A stretch of 64,000 bases of DNA, taken from positions 1 through 64,000 of the forward strand of contig NZ_WHOM01000040.1 of assembly GCF_009739465.1 (NCBI RefSeq), written 5' to 3'. This document shows, in pieces, positions 28,236 to 36,351 of the stretch. The notes below the pieces were generated by a model. That model did no database searches and had not been told where the DNA came from. It saw nothing but the letters and a program-made list of their open reading frames with translations. Source of the DNA: Streptomyces apocyni. Lineage in GTDB: Bacteria > Actinomycetota > Actinomycetes > Streptomycetales > Streptomycetaceae. The position numbers were made by a program, and so were the translations under genes. How positions within the stretch are numbered: position 1 is the first letter of the stretch; each line of letters starts with the position of its first letter.

Positions 28236-29489
28236 GTGAGCGAGACCAGTACGGGGGACGCGATCGCTCTGGCGGGCTCGGCCGCCGACAACTGGCGCCG
28301 GGCCGGTGTCGCCGGTGTCGCGGTGGGTGTGGTCGCCGCGGGCGCGGCGGCCGGTGTCGCGGTCGAGCGGCTCACCGTCGGGCGTGACATCCGCAGGAAG
28401 GCCAGGCTCGCGCTGGACTCCACGGGCCCGTACGGCACCCTGCGCGGCACTCCCGGCAGGGCGCGGGCGGAAGACGGCACCGAGCTGCACTACGAGGTGG
28501 ACGAGGTCGACCCGTCGAACGGCGTCGCGCGGCGGCGCAGGCGGTTGTTCGGGCGGAAGTCTCCGGCCCCGGTCACCGTGGTGTTCAGCCACGGGTACTG
28601 CCTCAGTCAGGACTCCTGGCACTTTCAGCGGGCCGCCCTGCGCGGTGTCGTACGCGGGGTGTACTGGGACCAGCGCAGCCACGGGCACTCGGAGCGCGGC
28701 CGCGCGCAGACCCCCGAGGATGGCAAACCGAGTGTGCCGGTCAACTTCGAGCAACTGGGCCGCGACCTCAAGGCGGTGATCGACGCGGCCGCGCCCGAGG
28801 GGCCGCTGGTGCTGGTTGGGCACTCGATGGGCGGCATGACGATGATGGCGCTGGCCGACCAGTTCCCTGAGTTCGTCCGGGACCGGGTGGTCGGGGTCGC
28901 CTTCATCGGTACGTCGTCGGGGAAGCTCGGCGAGGTCAGCTACGGCCTGCCGGCCGTGGGCGTCAACGCCGTACGGCGGGTGCTCCCCGGAGTGCTGAAG
29001 GTGCTCGGCTCGCGGGCGGAGCTGGTGGAGCGCGGTCGGCGGGCGACGGCGGATCTCTTCGCGGGCATCGTCAAGCGCTACTCGTTCGCGTCCAAGGACG
29101 TGGACCCGGCCGTCGCGCGGTTCGCGGAGCGGCTGATCGAGGCGACGCCGATCGATGTGGTCGCGGAGTTCTATCCGGCGTTCGTCGAGCACGACAAGGC
29201 GGACGCGTTGAAGCACTTCACCGGGCCCAAGTACGCGATCCCGGTGCTCGTCCTGGCCGGGGACCGGGACCTGGTCACGCCGAGCGAGCACAGTGAGGTC
29301 ATCGCGGACGCGCTGCCGAACGCGGAACTGGTGATCGTGCCGGACGGCGGGCACCTGGTGATGCTGGAGCACCCGGAGGCGGTCTCGGACCGGCTGGGGG
29401 ACCTGCTCGTCCGCGTGGGAGCTCTCCCGGCGGCCACTGGCGCTACCGTGACTCACTATGGAAGCACCGCACAGCCCGGCGCCCGCTGA
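28236..29489 (+). CDS. Membrane-anchored alpha/beta hydrolase
   Basis: 417 residues, GTG start with AGGAGCGGG upstream. An N-terminal Ala/Gly/Val-rich helix (AGVAGVAVGVVAAGAAAGVAV, about 24-44) probably anchors it. The alpha/beta fold follows with oxyanion region FSHGYCLSQDSW, nucleophile elbow GHSMGGMTMM (Ser about 194), acid GDRDLVTP (about 351) and HIS in PDGGHLVMLEHPE (about 373). Substrate unknown. The conserved place between alr and tsaE suggests housekeeping lipid or ester turnover; inference only. Overlaps tsaE by 32 bp. Confidence 0.9.
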   Translation: MSETSTGDAIALAGSAADNWRRAGVAGVAVGVVAAGAAAGVAVERLTVGRDIRRKARLALDSTGPYGTLRGTPGRARAEDGTELHYEVDEVDPSNGVARRRRRLFGRKSPAPVTVVFSHGYCLSQDSWHFQRAALRGVVRGVYWDQRSHGHSERGRAQTPEDGKPSVPVNFEQLGRDLKAVIDAAAPEGPLVLVGHSMGGMTMMALADQFPEFVRDRVVGVAFIGTSSGKLGEVSYGLPAVGVNAVRRVLPGVLKVLGSRAELVERGRRATADLFAGIVKRYSFASKDVDPAVARFAERLIEATPIDVVAEFYPAFVEHDKADALKHFTGPKYAIPVLVLAGDRDLVTPSEHSEVIADALPNAELVIVPDGGHLVMLEHPEAVSDRLGDLLVRVGALPAATGATVTHYGSTAQPGAR

Positions 29490-30018
29490 CGCCGCCACGC
29501 TCGCCGACACCTTCGGGCCCGCCGTCAACACGGCAGGGCTCACCCTTCACTCTCCCGAGGAGATGCGGGAGTTGGGGCGCCGCCTGGCGAAACTGCTGCG
29601 CCCCGGTGACCTCGTGATGCTGACCGGCGCGCTCGGAGCCGGGAAGACGACGCTGACCCGTGGGCTCGGCGAGGGTCTGGGCGTACGGGGTGCCGTCACC
29701 TCGCCGACCTTCGTGATCGCCCGGGTGCACCCCCCGCTGGGTGACGGACCGCCGCTGGTGCATGTGGACGCGTACCGGCTTGGTGGCGGTCTGGACGAGA
29801 TGGAGGACCTGGACCTTGATGTCTCGCTGCCGGACTCGGTGATCGTCGTGGAGTGGGGCGAGGGCAAGGTCGAGGAACTGTCGGATGACCGGCTGCACCT
29901 GGTGATCGACCGCGCCACCGGCGACGCGGAGCATGATCACGACGACGTACGGAAGGTCACGCTGGCCGGTGTGGGCGAGCGGTGGGCGGACGCGGACCTG
30001 GCGGCGCTCGCCCTCTGA
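29458..30018 (+). CDS. tsaE: tRNA t6A biosynthesis ATPase TsaE
   Basis: 186 residues. Walker A LTGALGAGKTTLTRGLGEGLG (about 54-74), then TSPTFVIARVHPP and HVDAYRL, the family signature, and VVEWGEG. The N-terminal 30 residues are Pro/Ala-rich; a later start is conceivable. TsaE drives the TsaB-TsaD cycle making threonylcarbamoyl-adenosine at tRNA position 37. The start lies inside the hydrolase gene; a TACCGT hexamer eight bases before the ATG may be a -10 element. Confidence 0.95.
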   Translation: MEAPHSPAPADAATLADTFGPAVNTAGLTLHSPEEMRELGRRLAKLLRPGDLVMLTGALGAGKTTLTRGLGEGLGVRGAVTSPTFVIARVHPPLGDGPPLVHVDAYRLGGGLDEMEDLDLDVSLPDSVIVVEWGEGKVEELSDDRLHLVIDRATGDAEHDHDDVRKVTLAGVGERWADADLAALAL

Positions 30019-30097
30019 ACGTTCCGACTTTCCGACAAGGCGTCGGCAAGATATTGCGCCTCTGACATCCGGCGTGTTCCTATGGTACCGAGAGCTG

Positions 30098-30113
30098 GTT
30101 AGGTATGCCTAAC
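30098..30113. promoter_or_regulatory. Palindrome resembling a DmdR/IdeR iron box
   Basis: GTTAGGTATGCCTAAC is a 6-4-6 perfect inverted repeat 30 bp before the start of the small gene that follows. It matches roughly two thirds of the IdeR/DmdR1 19-bp consensus (TTAGGTTAG-CCTAACCTAA); the outer right half is not kept. Iron regulation is a weak inference. Confidence 0.35.
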
Positions 30114-30143
30114 TCGCTTGCCCTCGGAGTTCAGGAGGCATTC

Positions 30144-30311
30144 ATGCCGACGCCGGAACGTGAGACACGGCCGCAGCCGCGAGCGCTGTCGATGAGAGAC
30201 CTGCTGGCGTCGTGCGCGGCCGCGAAGGCGGTGTCCACCCCGCCGCGGCCGCCGGAGCGGCGGCGTGAGGAGCCGGACACCGCGGGCCAGCGGCGAAAGG
30301 ACGCCGCCTGA
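30144..30311 (+). CDS. Short basic/proline-rich protein of unknown function
   Basis: 55 residues from an ATG with a perfect AGGAGG five bases upstream; an upstream in-frame ATG 39 bp earlier lies within the palindrome and has no ribosome site. Sequence MPTPERETRPQPRALSMRD... with central helix LSMRDLLASCAAAKAVSTPP and an Arg/Glu-rich C-terminus. No membrane segment. A palindromic operator-like site precedes it. Function unknown. The stop codon starts a tract of degenerate repeats. Confidence 0.65.
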   Translation: MPTPERETRPQPRALSMRDLLASCAAAKAVSTPPRPPERRREEPDTAGQRRKDAA

Positions 30312-30405
30312 CGCCTGGCGGCCGTCCGACACTCGGCGGTCGCCTGACGCCTGGCCGCTGTCTGATGCGCGGTCTGATGCCTGGCCGCTGTTTGATGCCT
30401 GGCGC
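30305..30405 (+). repeat. Degenerate repeat tract over the stop codon of the 55-residue gene
   Basis: Related units CGCCTGACGCCTGGCGGCC-GT (30305-30325), its near copy (30341-30361), CTGATGCGCGGT, CTGATGCCTGGCCGCTGT (30374-30391) and TTGATGCCTGGCGC. The first includes the gene's TGA; most copies repeat TGA. Confidence 0.75.
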
Positions 30406-30409
30406 CTGA

Positions 30410-30970
30410 CTACGGGACCACGACCACCGTCTTGTTGATCGTGGCGAACTTCCACATCGCCCTGCCGTCCGCCCGGGCCTGCCGGACGCCGCCCGTCTGC
30501 TGTTCCGGATCGGGCGGTGGCGTGGAGCCGTCCACCGCGGCGCTGAAGCCGACCGTCACCCCGTCGACGCTCGCGAAGCGCACCACGTTCTCGATCGGTA
30601 CGCCGTCGGACCCCGTGATCGAACCGGACCGCGAGGTGACCGTGTGCTCGCCGAGCGGCGGGTCGACCGTGCTCGGCGTGACCCGGTAGGTGCGCGTCAC
30701 CTCGCCGTCCGCGCCGACCAGCCAGACCCGGTCGGTGCCCAGCGCGTACACCACGCGCTCGCCCGTGCCGGAGTCGGCCGGGAGCGCCTTCGGGTCCGCC
30801 TTCTCGTCCTTGGCGCCCGCGGGGGCCTTCGAGGCGCTCGCGGAGTCCTTCACCACGGGTTTGCCCAGGGTGTCGGGGACGTTCGCCGATGCCTGGTAGG
30901 CGAGGAAGCCGACCACCGCGACGGCTGCGGCGGTGAGCCCGGCCACGAATCCCGAGCTGCTGCGTGCCAC
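30410..30970 (-). CDS. Single-pass membrane or secreted protein of unknown function
   Basis: 186 residues from a GTG with AGGTGG seven bases upstream; an ATG six codons earlier is an alternative. One helix near the N-terminus (SGFVAGLTAAAVAVVGFLAYQASA, about 6-29), then an Ala/Lys/Asp linker and a beta-rich domain of about 120 residues (VVYALGTDRVWLVGADGEVTRTYRVTP...). The strand pattern and the VWLVGADGEVTRTY repeat-like element recall a small beta-sandwich or propeller blade. No catalytic motif. Divergent from tsaB. Confidence 0.75.
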   Translation of the reverse strand: MARSSSGFVAGLTAAAVAVVGFLAYQASANVPDTLGKPVVKDSASASKAPAGAKDEKADPKALPADSGTGERVVYALGTDRVWLVGADGEVTRTYRVTPSTVDPPLGEHTVTSRSGSITGSDGVPIENVVRFASVDGVTVGFSAAVDGSTPPPDPEQQTGGVRQARADGRAMWKFATINKTVVVVP

Positions 30971-31060
30971 CGTGCATCCACCTCTCATACGTACGTGAGT
31001 GGTGACGGTAGCAGCCACCGCCCGCCTGTTCGGGGCGCCGTGCCCCCGTCCGCCAAGCCG

Positions 31061-31066
31061 TAGGCT
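31061..31066 (+). promoter_or_regulatory. -10 element of a probably leaderless tsaB transcript
   Basis: TAGGCT ends six bases before the tsaB GTG, and no ribosome-binding sequence is present. Spacing fits transcription starting at the start codon. Confidence 0.5.
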
Positions 31067-31072
31067 GTTCGC

Positions 31073-31726
31073 GTGCTCTTGCTCGCTCTGGATACCGCCA
31101 CTCCCGCCGTCACCGTCGCCCTGCACGACGGCTCGTCGGCCCTCGCCGCGTCGAGTCAGGTGGACGCCCGCCGCCATGGGGAGCTGCTGCTCCCGGCCGT
31201 CGACCGGGTGCTCGCCGACGCGGGTCTCAACCTGGACGCGGTCACCGCGCTGGTCGTCGGGACCGGCCCGGGACCGTACACCGGACTGCGCGTCGGCCTG
31301 ATGACGGCCACGGCCTTCGGCTCCGCGCTCGGCGTCCCCGTGTACGGACTGTGCACCCTGGACGGGCTGGCGTACGCCTCCGGGCTGGACGGCCCCTTCG
31401 CGGTCGCGACGGACGCGAGACGCAAGGAGGTCTACTGGGCGCGCTACGCCTCGGCCCGTACGAGAACCACCGAACCCGCCGTGGACCGGCCCGCCGACAT
31501 CGCGGCCGAGCTCGCGGGGCTGCCGGTGGTGGGCGCGGGCGCGCTGCTGTACCCGGAGGCCTTCCCGGACGCGCGCGAACCCGAGCACGTATCGGCCGCC
31601 GCGCTCGCCTCGCTGGCCGCCGCGCGGCTGGCGGCGGGCGAGGAGCTGCCCGAGCCGCGGCCGCTGTATCTGCGCCGCCCGGACGCGCAGGTCCCCAAGA
31701 ACTACAAGGTGGTCACCCCCAAGTGA
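31073..31726 (+). CDS. tsaB: tRNA t6A biosynthesis protein TsaB
   Basis: 217 residues, GTG start. ASKHA-type fold beginning LLLALDTATPAVTVALHDG, with GTGPGPYTGLRVGLMTATAFGSALGVPVYG (about 62-91), the TsaB/TsaD core motif. It lacks the metal-binding histidines of TsaD, as expected for the partner subunit. Its TGA overlaps the rimI GTG (GTGA), and rimI overlaps tsaD, giving a tight tsaB-rimI-tsaD operon. Confidence 0.96.
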   Translation: MLLLALDTATPAVTVALHDGSSALAASSQVDARRHGELLLPAVDRVLADAGLNLDAVTALVVGTGPGPYTGLRVGLMTATAFGSALGVPVYGLCTLDGLAYASGLDGPFAVATDARRKEVYWARYASARTRTTEPAVDRPADIAAELAGLPVVGAGALLYPEAFPDAREPEHVSAAALASLAAARLAAGEELPEPRPLYLRRPDAQVPKNYKVVTPK

Positions 31727-32322
31727 CCGCCGCCACCTCTGCGAACGCCACCTCCGCGCAGCCCGTACTGCGTGAGATGCGCTGGTGGGACCTGGCCGCC
31801 GTGCTGCGTCTCGAGCGCGAGCTGTTCCCCAACGACGCCTGGTCCAAGGGCATGTTCTGGTCCGAGCTCGCCCATGCGCGCGGGCTGGGGGCGACCCGGC
31901 ACTATGTCGTCGCCGTGGTGCCGGGTGCGGCCGACGGCGAGGAAGGCGCTCAGGAGGGCGCCGGGGAAGGCGCCGGGGAAGGTGCTCAGGAGGGCGGTGG
32001 CGAGCGGCTCGTGGGGTACGCGGGCCTGGCCGCCGCGGGCGGGCTCGCCGACGTACAGACCATCGCGGTCGCCCGCGACCACTGGGGCACCGGACTCGGC
32101 GCCGAGCTCCTCACCGACCTGCTCAAGCACGCCACCGCCTTCGAGTGCGGCGAGGTGCTGCTCGAGGTGCGCGTCGACAACACCCGCGCGCAGAAGCTCT
32201 ACGAGCGCTTCGGCTTCGAGCCGATCGGCTTCCGGCGCGGCTACTACCAGCCGGGCAATGTGGACGCACTGGTCATGCGCCTGACCCTGGAACCGCACGA
32301 AGAGATGAAGGCTGATGGCTGA
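31723..32322 (+). CDS. rimI: Ribosomal protein S18 alanine N-acetyltransferase-like GNAT
   Basis: 199 residues, start at GTG overlapping the tsaB stop. GNAT fold: [31 protein letters not shown] at the start; acetyl-CoA motif A in [25 protein letters not shown]; and [16 protein letters not shown] at the end. The Arg/Gln-x-x-Gly loop is replaced by [10 protein letters not shown] 20-residue Glu/Gly/Ala insertion (about residues 73-92) arises from a GCGCCGGGGAAG-like repeat. RimI acetylates S18 and other N-termini. Its TsaB/TsaD neighbourhood is typical. Confidence 0.93.
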   Translation: MTAATSANATSAQPVLREMRWWDLAAVLRLERELFPNDAWSKGMFWSELAHARGLGATRHYVVAVVPGAADGEEGAQEGAGEGAGEGAQEGGGERLVGYAGLAAAGGLADVQTIAVARDHWGTGLGAELLTDLLKHATAFECGEVLLEVRVDNTRAQKLYERFGFEPIGFRRGYYQPGNVDALVMRLTLEPHEEMKADG

Positions 32323-33442
32323 CGAACCCCTGGTACTCGGCATCGAGACGTCCTGCGACGAGACCGGAGTCGGCATCGTCCGCGGCACCACCCTGCTCGC
32401 GGACGCGATCGCCTCCAGCGTCGACGAGCACGCGCGCTTCGGCGGTGTGGTGCCCGAGGTCGCCTCGCGCGCCCACCTGGAGGCGATGGTCCCGACCATC
32501 GAGCGCGCCCTGAAGCAGGCGGGCGTCTCGGCCCGCGACCTGGACGGCATCTCGGTTACGGCGGGCCCTGGGCTGGCCGGTGCCCTGCTGGTCGGCGTAT
32601 CGGCGGCCAAGGCGTACGCGTACGCGCTCGGCAAGCCCCTGTACGGCGTCAACCACCTGGCCTCGCATATCTGTGTGGACCAGCTGGAGCACGGGGCGCT
32701 TCCGGAGCCGACGATGGCGCTGCTGGTGTCCGGCGGTCACTCGTCGCTCCTGCTGTCGTCCGACATCACCTCAGACGTCCGCCCGATGGGCGCGACCATC
32801 GACGACGCGGCGGGCGAGGCCTTCGACAAGATCGCCCGCGTGCTGCACCTCGGCTTCCCCGGCGGCCCGGTCATCGACCGGTACGCGCGCGAAGGGGACC
32901 CGAACGCGATCGCCTTCCCGCGCGGTCTCACCGGCCCGCGTGACCCGGCGTACGACTTCTCTTTCTCCGGTCTGAAGACGGCCGTGGCCCGCTGGATCGA
33001 GGCGAAGCGGAACGCGGGCGAGGACGTGCCCGTACGTGATGTGTCGGCGTCCTTCCAGGAGGCGGTCGTCGACGTCCTGACCCGTAAGGCCGTCCGTGCC
33101 TGCAAGGACGAGGGTGTCGACCATCTGATGATCGGCGGCGGCGTCGCGGCCAACTCCCGTCTGCGCGCGCTGGCTCAGGAGCGCTGTGAGCGGGCCGGAA
33201 TCACGCTCCGGGTGCCGCGGCCTGGCCTGTGCACGGACAACGGTGCGATGGTCGCGGCCCTGGGCGCGGAGATGGTCGCGCGGAACCGGGCGCCCTCGGA
33301 CTGGGACCTGTCGGCGGACTCGTCGCTGCCGGTGACGGATCCGCATGTGCCGGGCGACACCCACACCCACACGCACGCTCAGGCCCACTCCCACTCCCAC
33401 GATCACGTCCACGAGACGAGCAAGGACAACCTGTACTCATGA
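32315..33442 (+). CDS. tsaD: tRNA t6A threonylcarbamoyltransferase TsaD with His-rich tail
   Basis: 375 residues. Opening [14 protein letters not shown], metal-binding motif NHLASHI (about 110-116), ATP-site [10 protein letters not shown] and [21 protein letters not shown]-terminal CTDNGAMVA. Transfers threonylcarbamoyl from its adenylate to A37 of ANN-decoding tRNAs with TsaB and TsaE. The last 34 residues contain about ten histidines alternating with Thr, Ser, Ala or Asp ([19 protein letters not shown]), an unusual metal-binding-like tail. Overlaps rimI by 8 bp. Confidence 0.96.
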   Translation: MADEPLVLGIETSCDETGVGIVRGTTLLADAIASSVDEHARFGGVVPEVASRAHLEAMVPTIERALKQAGVSARDLDGISVTAGPGLAGALLVGVSAAKAYAYALGKPLYGVNHLASHICVDQLEHGALPEPTMALLVSGGHSSLLLSSDITSDVRPMGATIDDAAGEAFDKIARVLHLGFPGGPVIDRYAREGDPNAIAFPRGLTGPRDPAYDFSFSGLKTAVARWIEAKRNAGEDVPVRDVSASFQEAVVDVLTRKAVRACKDEGVDHLMIGGGVAANSRLRALAQERCERAGITLRVPRPGLCTDNGAMVAALGAEMVARNRAPSDWDLSADSSLPVTDPHVPGDTHTHTHAQAHSHSHDHVHETSKDNLYS

Positions 33443-33708
33443 CCGTCGCGTTGATGTGGGAGGCGCGGGCCCTCGACGGCCACGGCGCGGAGTTGCTCGC
33501 CTGGGTCAACAGCCAGCACCTGGAGGGCAGTCCGCAGCGCCGGGAAATCCTCACGGCCCCCGGCGACCGGGTCCTCGTCATCACCTGGTGGGACGCCCCG
33601 TACGACGCCCCCCTCCCCGAACTCCCCGAGCCAGGTCCGGACCTGATCAGCCGTCCGGTCCACCGCTGGCGCTTCGCGTCCCACGGCGTCACGACGCCGG
33701 GGGAGTAG
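33439..33708 (+). CDS. Conserved-looking small protein, unknown function
   Basis: 89 residues; ATG overlaps the tsaD stop by four bases (ATGA), so translation is coupled. Sequence [52 protein letters not shown]... suggests a compact alpha/beta dimeric-barrel-like protein (strand-helix-strand, RVLVITWWD). Ends before the chitinase promoter region. No motif assigns a function; coupling to tsaD suggests an accessory role or simple co-expression. Confidence 0.75.
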   Translation: MTVALMWEARALDGHGAELLAWVNSQHLEGSPQRREILTAPGDRVLVITWWDAPYDAPLPELPEPGPDLISRPVHRWRFASHGVTTPGE

Positions 33709-33727
33709 ACCTCGTCAGTAACTTCTT

Positions 33728-33769
33728 TGGTCCAGACCTATTGACCGGTGGTCTGGACCTTTCTATTCT
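33728..33769 (+). promoter_or_regulatory. Chitinase promoter with two DasR-type boxes
   Basis: Two 12-bp direct repeats, TGGTCCAGACCT (33728-33739) and TGGTCTGGACCT (33749-33760), flank and overlap a promoter with TTGACC (33741-33746), 17-bp spacing and TATTCT (33764-33769). Such repeats are the known hallmark of Streptomyces chitinase promoters and match the DasR (GntR-type, GlcNAc-responsive) binding sequence. Repression by DasR and induction by chitin products is inferred from that precedent. Confidence 0.9.
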
Positions 33770-33784
33770 CACCGCACTGCGGTG
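33770..33784. promoter_or_regulatory. Extra palindrome just downstream of the chitinase -10
   Basis: CACCGCA-C-TGCGGTG is a perfect 7-bp inverted repeat starting one base after TATTCT, thus over the likely transcription start. It could be a third operator or a 5' mRNA hairpin. Regulator unknown. Confidence 0.45.
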
Positions 33785-33875
33785 AGTGCGTTTTCAACGA
33801 AACGTTCAACTAGGCGTGCTCACGGACGGCGCAGCGTTCCACCGCCCCTGTCGTCCCCCACCCGAGGAGCACGCC

Positions 33876-35738
33876 TTGAGTACGAGCCCCGGCACCCCGC
33901 CACGCAGAAAACGCTTCCGGCACAGAGCTACCGCGGCTGTCGCCACCCTGACTCTCCCGCTCGCCGCCCTCGTCGGCCTGGCCTCGCCCGCGCAGGCCGC
34001 CGAGGAGGTGACGGCCACCTACAGCAAGACGCAGGACTGGGGTACCGGGTTCGAGGGCAAGTGGACGATCAAGAACACCGGCACCACGACGCTCAACTCC
34101 TGGACCGTCGAGTGGGACTTCCCCTCCGGTACGAAGGTGACCTCGGCCTGGGACGCCACCGTCACCAACTCCGGTAACCACTGGACCGCCAAGAACAAGG
34201 GCTGGAACGGCACGCTGACGCCGGGGGCGTCGGTCTCGTTCGGGTTCAACGGCAGCGGGGACGGCGCGCCGGACAACTGCGAGCTCAACGGCGCTTCCTG
34301 CGACGGTGGCGGGGAGGTTCCGGGCGACAACCCGCCGTCGGCGCCCGGCACTCCGACCGCGTCCGGCATCACCGACACCTCCGCGAAGCTCTCGTGGTCC
34401 GCGGCCACCGACGACAAGGGCGTCAAGAACTACGACGTCCTGCGGGGCGGCTCCGTGGTCGCCACGGTCACCGGCACCTCGTACACGGACACCGGGCTGA
34501 CCGAGGGGACCGACTACTCGTACAGCGTCCAGGCCCGCGACACCGCCGGCCAGACGGGTCCGGTCAGCGGGTCCGTCACGGTGCGGACGACGGGTGGCGA
34601 CCCCGGCCCCGGTCCTGGCCCCGGCGACAAGATCAACCTCGGGTACTTCACCGAGTGGGGCGTCTACGGGCGCAACTACCACGTCAAGAACCTGGTGACC
34701 TCGGGCTCGGCCGAGAAGATCACGCACATCAACTACAGCTTCGGCAACGTCCAGGGTGGCAAGTGCACCATGGGCGACTCGTACGCCGCCATCGACAAGG
34801 CGTACACCGCCGACCAGTCGGTCAGCGGCAAGGCCGACACCTGGGACCAGCCGCTGCGCGGCAACTTCAACCAGCTGCGGCAGCTCAAGGCCAAGTACCC
34901 GGACATCAAGGTGCTGTGGTCGTTCGGCGGCTGGACCTGGTCCGGTGGCTTCGGTGACGCGATGAAGAACCCGGCCGCCTTCGCCAAGTCCTGCTACGAC
35001 CTGGTCGAGGACCCGCGCTGGGCCGACGTCTTCGACGGCATCGACCTGGACTGGGAGTACCCGAACGCCTGTGGTCTGTCCTGTGACGACAGCGGTCCCG
35101 CGGTCTTCAAGGACATGATGAAGGCGATGCGGGCCGAGTTCGGCAGCGGCAACCTGGTCACGGCCGCGATCACCGCCGACGCCTCCGACGGCGGCAAGAT
35201 CGACTCGGCGGACTACGCGGGCGCCGCGCAGTACAGCGACTGGTACAACGTCATGACCTACGATTTCTTCGGCGCCTGGGCGAAGAACGGCCCGACCGCT
35301 CCGCACTCGCCGCTGACCTCGTACCCCGGTATCCCGCAGGACGGCTTCAACTCCGCGGACGCCATCGCCAAGCTCAAGGCCAAGGGTGTACCGGCCGAGA
35401 AGCTGCTGCTCGGCATCGGCTTCTACGGGCGCGGCTGGACGGGCGTCACGCAGTCGGAGCCGGGTGGCTCGGCCACCGGACCGGCCACGGGTACCTATGA
35501 GTCGGGCATCGAGGACTACAAGGTCCTCAAGGGCAAGTGCCCGGCCAACGGCACCATCGCCGGCACGGCGTACGCGCACTGCGGCAGCGACTGGTGGAGC
35601 TACGACACCCCGTCGACGATCGCCGGAAAGATGACCTGGGCCAAGAACCAGGGACTCGGCGGCGCCTTCTTCTGGGAGTTCAGCGGTGACACCGCGAACG
35701 GTGAGCTGGTGAGCGCGATCGGCAATGGCCTGAAGTAG
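33876..35738 (+). CDS. Secreted GH18 chitinase (CBM2-FnIII-GH18)
   Basis: 620 residues from a TTG start, chosen because GAGGAG sits 7 bases upstream and the signal peptide begins there. Signal peptide 1 to about 41 with twin basic start and SPAQA-A cleavage. Family 2 cellulose/chitin-binding module about 42-145 (W-rich, two Cys). Fibronectin III about 155-240. Gly/Pro linker. GH18 barrel about 250-620 with catalytic FDGIDLDWE (about 386-394) and MTYDFFGAW. Hydrolyses chitin outside the cell. Layout matches ChiC-type Streptomyces chitinases. Single-gene transcript between a DasR promoter and a hairpin. Confidence 0.97.
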   Translation: MSTSPGTPPRRKRFRHRATAAVATLTLPLAALVGLASPAQAAEEVTATYSKTQDWGTGFEGKWTIKNTGTTTLNSWTVEWDFPSGTKVTSAWDATVTNSGNHWTAKNKGWNGTLTPGASVSFGFNGSGDGAPDNCELNGASCDGGGEVPGDNPPSAPGTPTASGITDTSAKLSWSAATDDKGVKNYDVLRGGSVVATVTGTSYTDTGLTEGTDYSYSVQARDTAGQTGPVSGSVTVRTTGGDPGPGPGPGDKINLGYFTEWGVYGRNYHVKNLVTSGSAEKITHINYSFGNVQGGKCTMGDSYAAIDKAYTADQSVSGKADTWDQPLRGNFNQLRQLKAKYPDIKVLWSFGGWTWSGGFGDAMKNPAAFAKSCYDLVEDPRWADVFDGIDLDWEYPNACGLSCDDSGPAVFKDMMKAMRAEFGSGNLVTAAITADASDGGKIDSADYAGAAQYSDWYNVMTYDFFGAWAKNGPTAPHSPLTSYPGIPQDGFNSADAIAKLKAKGVPAEKLLLGIGFYGRGWTGVTQSEPGGSATGPATGTYESGIEDYKVLKGKCPANGTIAGTAYAHCGSDWWSYDTPSTIAGKMTWAKNQGLGGAFFWEFSGDTANGELVSAIGNGLK

Positions 35739-35767
35739 GCGGTCGCGCGGGTTGAGTGAGGCTGAGT

Positions 35768-35799
35768 GAGCCGGGGAGACGGGAACGTCTCCCCGGCTC
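35768..35799 (+). terminator. Terminator after the chitinase gene
   Basis: Perfect 14-bp stem (GAGCCGGGGAGACG and complement) with a GGAA loop of GNRA type, 30 bp after the stop. No T-run. Confidence 0.8.
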
Positions 35800-35913
35800 G
35801 CGCCGTTACACAGAGACGGACGGCAACGGGTCGAATCTCGGGGCGGGGTTCGTACGGGAGTGCCGTTTATCCTGAGAAGGCGGGCGTGCCGCGCAGAGGG
35901 GAAGGGGCGGCTG

Positions 35914-36351
35914 ATGAGCTGGTTCTGGGCGGTGCTCATCATCTTCTGGACGGGAGGCTTCGCCTGGGCGGCCGACAACGTCCGTACCGCACTGCGCAAC
36001 CGGCATGAGCGCAAGCTGGAGCTCATGGAGGCGGCGAAGCAGGAGCGGCTCGCCGTCGAGGCGGCGCACCAGCCCCCGGAGCCGATCTGCGGCTGCACAC
36101 ATCACCTCGCCAAGCACGACAAGCGGGGGCGCTGCCATGAGCGGGTCGAGGTGGCGACGGCCTGGGACGAGGACAAGAAGCCGGTGCGCTTCGAGGCGGG
36201 GCAGTGCAACTGCCAGCAGTACATAGGTCCGCAGCCGCTCTCGCAGGTGTTCGCGGAGCAGCTGACCGACCGGGCGGAGCTAGGCGACGGCGGGGGCGCC
36301 GACGAGCATGGTGGGGGCGTCGGCGACCCTGGTCAGGAAGACCGTCGCTGA
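35914..36351 (+). CDS. Small membrane protein with Cys/His ribbon
   Basis: 145 residues; ATG with GGGGAAGGGGCGG upstream. One N-terminal helix (WFWAVLIIFWTGGFAWAA, about 3-20), a charged coiled stretch (RNRHERKLELMEAAKQERLAVEAAH), then a CGCTHHLAKHDKRGRCHE...GQCNCQQY segment whose Cys and His spacing suggests a zinc-ribbon. The C-terminus is Gly/Asp-rich and overlaps the convergent methyltransferase gene by 72 bp. A -10-like TATCCT lies about 45 bp upstream. Function unknown; I recall similar proteins in other Streptomyces. Confidence 0.75.
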   Translation: MSWFWAVLIIFWTGGFAWAADNVRTALRNRHERKLELMEAAKQERLAVEAAHQPPEPICGCTHHLAKHDKRGRCHERVEVATAWDEDKKPVRFEAGQCNCQQYIGPQPLSQVFAEQLTDRAELGDGGGADEHGGGVGDPGQEDRR

